Origin: an uncultured Succinatimonas sp.
GTDB taxonomy: Bacteria; Pseudomonadota; Gammaproteobacteria; Enterobacterales; Succinivibrionaceae
Length of the DNA: 26,632 bases
Assembly (NCBI RefSeq): GCF_905203285.1
Contig: NZ_CAJKVK010000016.1
Location: 1 to 26,632, forward strand
Direction of reading: 5' to 3'
Part shown: piece by piece, positions 23,181-26,632 of the stretch
Numbering within the stretch: the stretch's first letter is position 1
Layout: the number at the start of each line of letters is the position of its first letter
The notes under the pieces: generated by a model
The model's input: only the letters and a program-made list of their open reading frames with translations
Databases searched by the model: none
Told to the model about the DNA's origin: nothing
Made by a program: the position numbers and the translations under genes

Positions 23181-26100
23181 ATGCCAAAGCGTACAGATTT
23201 AAAAAGTATTTTAATTTTAGGCGCCGGTCCTATCGTAATCGGTCAGGCCTGTGAATTTGACTACTCAGGAACTCAAGCCTGCCGCGCGCTGCGCCAGGAA
23301 GGCTATCGCGTCATTTTGGTAAACTCCAATCCTGCTACCATCATGACCGATCCTAATATCGCCGATGCAACTTATATTGAACCTATACATTGGCGTGTTG
23401 TTGAAAAGATCATTGCCAAAGAGCGTCCTGATGCCGTATTGCCGACAATGGGCGGACAGACTGCTTTAAACTGCGCTCTTGATCTTGAACGTCACGGTGT
23501 TTTAGCTAAATACAATGTCGAAATGATTGGCGCTAACGCCGATACTATCGATAAAGCGGAAAACCGTGAACGTTTTGATGCCGCCATGAAAAAAATCGGT
23601 CTTGAATGCCCTCGCGCAGGTATTGCCCACTCTCTTAAAGAAGCATGGGAAGTACAAGAAAAAGTCGGTTTCCCTTGTATCATTCGTCCTTCGTTTACTA
23701 TGGGCGGAACCGGCGGCGGTATCGCATACAATCCTGAAGAATTCGAAGCAATCTGCACCAAGGGTCTTGAAAGCTCCCCTACTCACGAGCTTCTTATTGA
23801 CGAATCTCTTATCGGCTGGAAAGAATTTGAGATGGAAGTAGTACGTGATCGCAAAGACAACTGCATCATCGTCTGCTCCATTGAAAACGTTGATCCTATG
23901 GGAATTCATACCGGTGACTCAATTACCGTAGCTCCGGCACAAACCCTTACGGATAAGGAATATCAAATCATGCGTGACGCCGCTATGGCCGTCTTGCGTG
24001 AAATCGGCGTAGAAACCGGCGGTTCCAACGTCCAATTCGGTATAAATCCTGAAAACGGACGTATGGTCATTATTGAAATGAATCCGCGTGTTTCCCGTTC
24101 ATCAGCATTAGCTTCAAAGGCAACCGGTTTTCCGATTGCCAAGATTGCCGCAAAACTTGCCGTAGGCTATACCCTTGATGAACTTGGCAATGATATTACC
24201 GGAGACAAGACCCCGGCATCATTTGAACCGTCAATTGACTACGTCGTAACCAAAGTACCGCGCTTTAACTTTGAAAAATTCCCTAACTCCAACGATCGCC
24301 TCACCACCCAGATGAAATCTGTCGGTGAAGTCATGGCAATCGGTAGAACCTTCCAGGAATCTTTACAAAAAGCGTTGCGCGGTCTTGAAACCGGTAAAAA
24401 CGGTCTTGACCCGCGTCTTGACATGACTCATAAAGACGCCCGCACCAAGATTCTGCATGAGCTTGAGGAAGCTGGTGCTCATCGTATATGGTATGTAGCC
24501 GATGCTTTCCGCATGAACATGACTATTGAGGAAGTATTTAATTACACTCATATCGATCCTTGGTTCTTAAGTCAAATTAAAGAGCTTGTCGATATTGAAG
24601 CTTCCTTAAAAGGACGTACCTTAAAGTCCGTCGATCCTGAAGAAATGCGTGACTTAAAGGCTCGCGGATTCTCTGATGCCCGCCTTGCCGATATTCTTCA
24701 TGTTTCAGAAAGCAAAGTACGTGAACGCCGCTGGTTATTTGATATTTATCCTACATACAAGCGCGTTGATACTTGTGCCGGCGAATTTGCTACCTCCACG
24801 GCTTACATGTATTCAACTTATGAGCAGGAATGTGAGTCAAATCCTACAAATAACAAGAAGATTATTGTCTTAGGCGGCGGACCTAACCGTATCGGACAGG
24901 GTATTGAATTTGACTACTGCTGCGTACACGCTTCAATGGCTTTACGCGAAGACGGTTACGAAACCATCATGGTCAACTGCAACCCTGAAACCGTCTCAAC
25001 CGACTACGATATTTCCGATCGACTCTACTTTGAACCGGTAACGTTTGAAGACGTTCTTGAAATTGCACGCGTAGAAAAACCCGTTGGCGTAATTGTGCAG
25101 TTCGGCGGACAAACTCCGTTAAAACTTGCCCGTAAACTTGAAGCTGCTGGCGTTCCTATCATCGGTACATCCCCTGATGCTATCGACAGAGCAGAAGATC
25201 GCCAAAGATTCCAAGAAGCAGTACAACGTCTTAAGCTGCTCCAGCCGGAAAACGGTACTGCCACTTCTTTAAATCAGGCAGTAAATATCGCTTCCAAGAT
25301 CGGCTATCCGCTGGTCGTACGTCCGTCATACGTTTTAGGCGGTCGAGCCATGGAAGTCGTTTATGACGAGGAAGATCTGCGCCGTTATTTTGCTGAAGCC
25401 GTTAAAGTCTCCAACAAAGCACCGGTTCTTTTGGATAAATTCCTTGATCACGCAACCGAAATTGACGTTGACGCAGTTTGCGACGGCAAGAAGGTTATTA
25501 TCGGCGGAATTATGGAACACGTCGAAGAATGCGGTGTTCACTCAGGCGACGCCAGCTGCGTACTGCCGCCTTGGCATTTAAGCCAGGAAATCATTGATGA
25601 AATCTCCCGTATTTCACGTGACCTTGCTATGGAGCTTGATGTCCGCGGCTTAATGAACGTACAGCTTGCCGTGCGCGAAGACAAGATTTACTTAATTGAA
25701 GTAAATCCGCGCGCTGCCCGCACCGTACCGTTCGTGTCAAAAGCTACAGGATTACCGCTTGCCAAGATTGCTGCACGCATCATGGTAGGACAGTCTCTTG
25801 AAGATCAGGGAGTCAATAAGGAAATTATTCCTCCTTACTACTCTGTAAAAGAAGTTGTGCTTCCGTTCCATAAATTCCCGGGATCCGATCCTATTTTAGG
25901 ACCTGAAATGCGTTCTACCGGTGAAGTTATGGGAACGGCAAAACTCTTCCCTGAGGCATACGCTAAGGCCCAGCTTGCTGCAGGAAGTGAAATTGTCCGT
26001 AAAGGCAAAGCTTTGCTTTCTGTAAAGAACTCTGATAAAGATCGTTTGCCGGAACTTGGCAAAATGATGATCAAAGCAGGATTCGAGCTTGATGCAACAG

Positions 26101-26411
26101 GCGGTACTTATCGCTGCTTGGTTGCTGCAGGAATTCCGGCCAAACTTGTCAAAAAAGTTTACGAAGGTCGTCCGAACATCCTTGATAACGTCAAGAGCGG
26201 ACATTATAACTGGATTGTAAATACCACAGAAGGACGTCAGTCAGTTCTTGATTCTCGCTCCTTACGCCGCGGTGCCTTACAATACCATGTTGCATACTGC
26301 ACGACCTTAAATGCCGCATTTGCTGCACTAGAAGCAGTCTCTGAGAATGAATTTAATACTGTAAATTCTTTACAGGATTTACATGCGTTAATTCAAAAAG
26401 CTGCATCATAA
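23181..26411 (+). CDS. carB: carbamoyl-phosphate synthase large subunit
   Basis: Makes carbamoyl phosphate from bicarbonate, ammonia and two ATP. The 1076-residue protein (E. coli 1073) has the two homologous ATP-grasp halves. The first opens with LGAGPIVIGQACEFDYSGTQ and contains RPSFTMGGTGGGIAYN; the second opens with LGGGPNRIGQGIEFDYCCVH near residue 565 and contains RPSYVLGGRAMEVVY. The C-terminal methylglyoxal-synthase-like allosteric domain (about 935-1076, GFELDATGGTYRCL, VNTTEGRQSVLDSRSLRRGAL) is where UMP inhibits and ornithine activates in E. coli. ATG is preceded by AGGAAG. A strong terminator follows. Confidence 0.98.
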   Translation: MPKRTDLKSILILGAGPIVIGQACEFDYSGTQACRALRQEGYRVILVNSNPATIMTDPNIADATYIEPIHWRVVEKIIAKERPDAVLPTMGGQTALNCALDLERHGVLAKYNVEMIGANADTIDKAENRERFDAAMKKIGLECPRAGIAHSLKEAWEVQEKVGFPCIIRPSFTMGGTGGGIAYNPEEFEAICTKGLESSPTHELLIDESLIGWKEFEMEVVRDRKDNCIIVCSIENVDPMGIHTGDSITVAPAQTLTDKEYQIMRDAAMAVLREIGVETGGSNVQFGINPENGRMVIIEMNPRVSRSSALASKATGFPIAKIAAKLAVGYTLDELGNDITGDKTPASFEPSIDYVVTKVPRFNFEKFPNSNDRLTTQMKSVGEVMAIGRTFQESLQKALRGLETGKNGLDPRLDMTHKDARTKILHELEEAGAHRIWYVADAFRMNMTIEEVFNYTHIDPWFLSQIKELVDIEASLKGRTLKSVDPEEMRDLKARGFSDARLADILHVSESKVRERRWLFDIYPTYKRVDTCAGEFATSTAYMYSTYEQECESNPTNNKKIIVLGGGPNRIGQGIEFDYCCVHASMALREDGYETIMVNCNPETVSTDYDISDRLYFEPVTFEDVLEIARVEKPVGVIVQFGGQTPLKLARKLEAAGVPIIGTSPDAIDRAEDRQRFQEAVQRLKLLQPENGTATSLNQAVNIASKIGYPLVVRPSYVLGGRAMEVVYDEEDLRRYFAEAVKVSNKAPVLLDKFLDHATEIDVDAVCDGKKVIIGGIMEHVEECGVHSGDASCVLPPWHLSQEIIDEISRISRDLAMELDVRGLMNVQLAVREDKIYLIEVNPRAARTVPFVSKATGLPLAKIAARIMVGQSLEDQGVNKEIIPPYYSVKEVVLPFHKFPGSDPILGPEMRSTGEVMGTAKLFPEAYAKAQLAAGSEIVRKGKALLSVKNSDKDRLPELGKMMIKAGFELDATGGTYRCLVAAGIPAKLVKKVYEGRPNILDNVKSGHYNWIVNTTEGRQSVLDSRSLRRGALQYHVAYCTTLNAAFAALEAVSENEFNTVNSLQDLHALIQKAAS

Positions 26412-26432
26412 CAGCCTTTTCCATGTTACAGG

Positions 26433-26463
26433 CCCCGGTCACAGAACCGGGGTTTTCTTTTTT
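26433..26463 (+). terminator. rho-independent terminator of carAB
   Basis: CCCCGGT (26433-26439) and ACCGGGG (26446-26452) form a 7-bp GC-rich stem with a six-base loop, followed by TTTTCTTTTTT. It starts 22 bases after the carB stop. Confidence 0.93.
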
Positions 26464-26552
26464 AACCCTGTCTGTCTATTGTTAATATCCCGTCATTTTT
26501 CCCAATTTTTCAACAATCATAAATTGTAAATTTAGTTAATTTCTTCTGAATT

Positions 26553-26588
26553 TTGTCTTTTATTTTTTATATAAAAAATAAAAGACAA
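26553..26588. repeat. perfect 36-bp AT-rich palindrome
   Basis: TTGTCTTTTATTTTTTAT at 26553-26570 is the exact reverse complement of the following 18 bases to 26588, with no spacer. It lies in the gene-free stretch after the carAB terminator (26464-26632), where I see no gene. It could be a cruciform-forming site, a protein-binding site or a low-GC bidirectional terminator. Confidence 0.8.
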
Positions 26589-26632
26589 CACAAAAAAAAT
26601 ACCATATAACAAATATTTATAACAAATTCAAG

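Noticed and set aside
23502..23909. Open 135-codon frame on the minus strand inside carB
   Set aside because: Antisense to conserved carB sequence with an unremarkable product; a shadow frame.
26464..26552. Possible start of a gene after the carAB terminator
   Set aside because: AT-rich with no ribosome site plus start codon and no open frame of useful length within the window.
1..26632. CRISPR arrays, tRNA or rRNA genes, insertion sequences, phage genes
   Set aside because: No regularly spaced repeats, cloverleaf-like sequences, transposase or integrase motifs were seen on either strand.

Overview
This window looks like chromosomal housekeeping DNA from an AT-leaning gammaproteobacterium. 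The gene order leuS-lptE-holA-nadD, rsfS-rlmH-mrdA-rodA, rlpA-dacA-ybeD is the classic gammaproteobacterial envelope/ribosome cluster. The mltB gene between rodA and rlpA is the arrangement I recall from Pseudomonas-like genomes. The yoaA-tsaB-lipoprotein order on the other strand resembles yoaA-tsaB-yeaY of E. coli. Absence of lipB/lipA after ybeD, an orphan dhaM and the protein sequences would fit an anaerobic relative of Aeromonadales/Succinivibrionaceae. That placement is inference, not read from a marker gene.

Layout: 23 protein-coding genes, densely packed, with no gene-free stretch over 300 bases. (1) 171-14634, plus strand, 14 genes: leucyl-tRNA synthetase, LPS-transport lipoprotein LptE, DNA polymerase III delta, NAD adenylyltransferase, RsfS, RlmH, PBP2, RodA, MltB, RlpA, PBP5/DacA, YbeD, SanA and an adenine methyltransferase. 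Most are 0-30 bp apart or overlap, so long co-transcripts are likely, with an additional promoter in front of rsfS. (2) 14631-21797, minus strand, seven genes: a small aromatic-rich lipoprotein, TsaB, YoaA helicase, RlhA, a YggE-like SIMPL protein, DhaM and UmuD. (3) 22036-26411, plus strand: carA-carB with a structured leader and a clear terminator. The last 220 bases hold the terminator and a perfect 36-bp AT-rich palindrome.

How the genes work together: PBP2, RodA, MltB, RlpA, DacA and SanA form a cell-wall elongation and remodelling block, LptE serves the outer membrane, and LeuS, RsfS, RlmH, TsaB and RlhA serve translation. HolA, YoaA, UmuD and the methyltransferase touch DNA replication, repair or marking. 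CarAB feeds arginine and pyrimidine synthesis.

No clear new multi-gene system is visible. The points worth a second look are: the methyltransferase resembles DpnM of Gram-positive DpnII systems more than enterobacterial Dam, and sits with no restriction partner where lipB/lipA usually lie; an aromatic-tailed lipoprotein has an unusually elaborate promoter (7-bp tandem repeats plus a palindrome); the carAB leader has a nested stem-loop and a promoter-spanning dyad; an orphan umuD has no visible LexA box; and there is a perfect 36-bp palindrome after carB.
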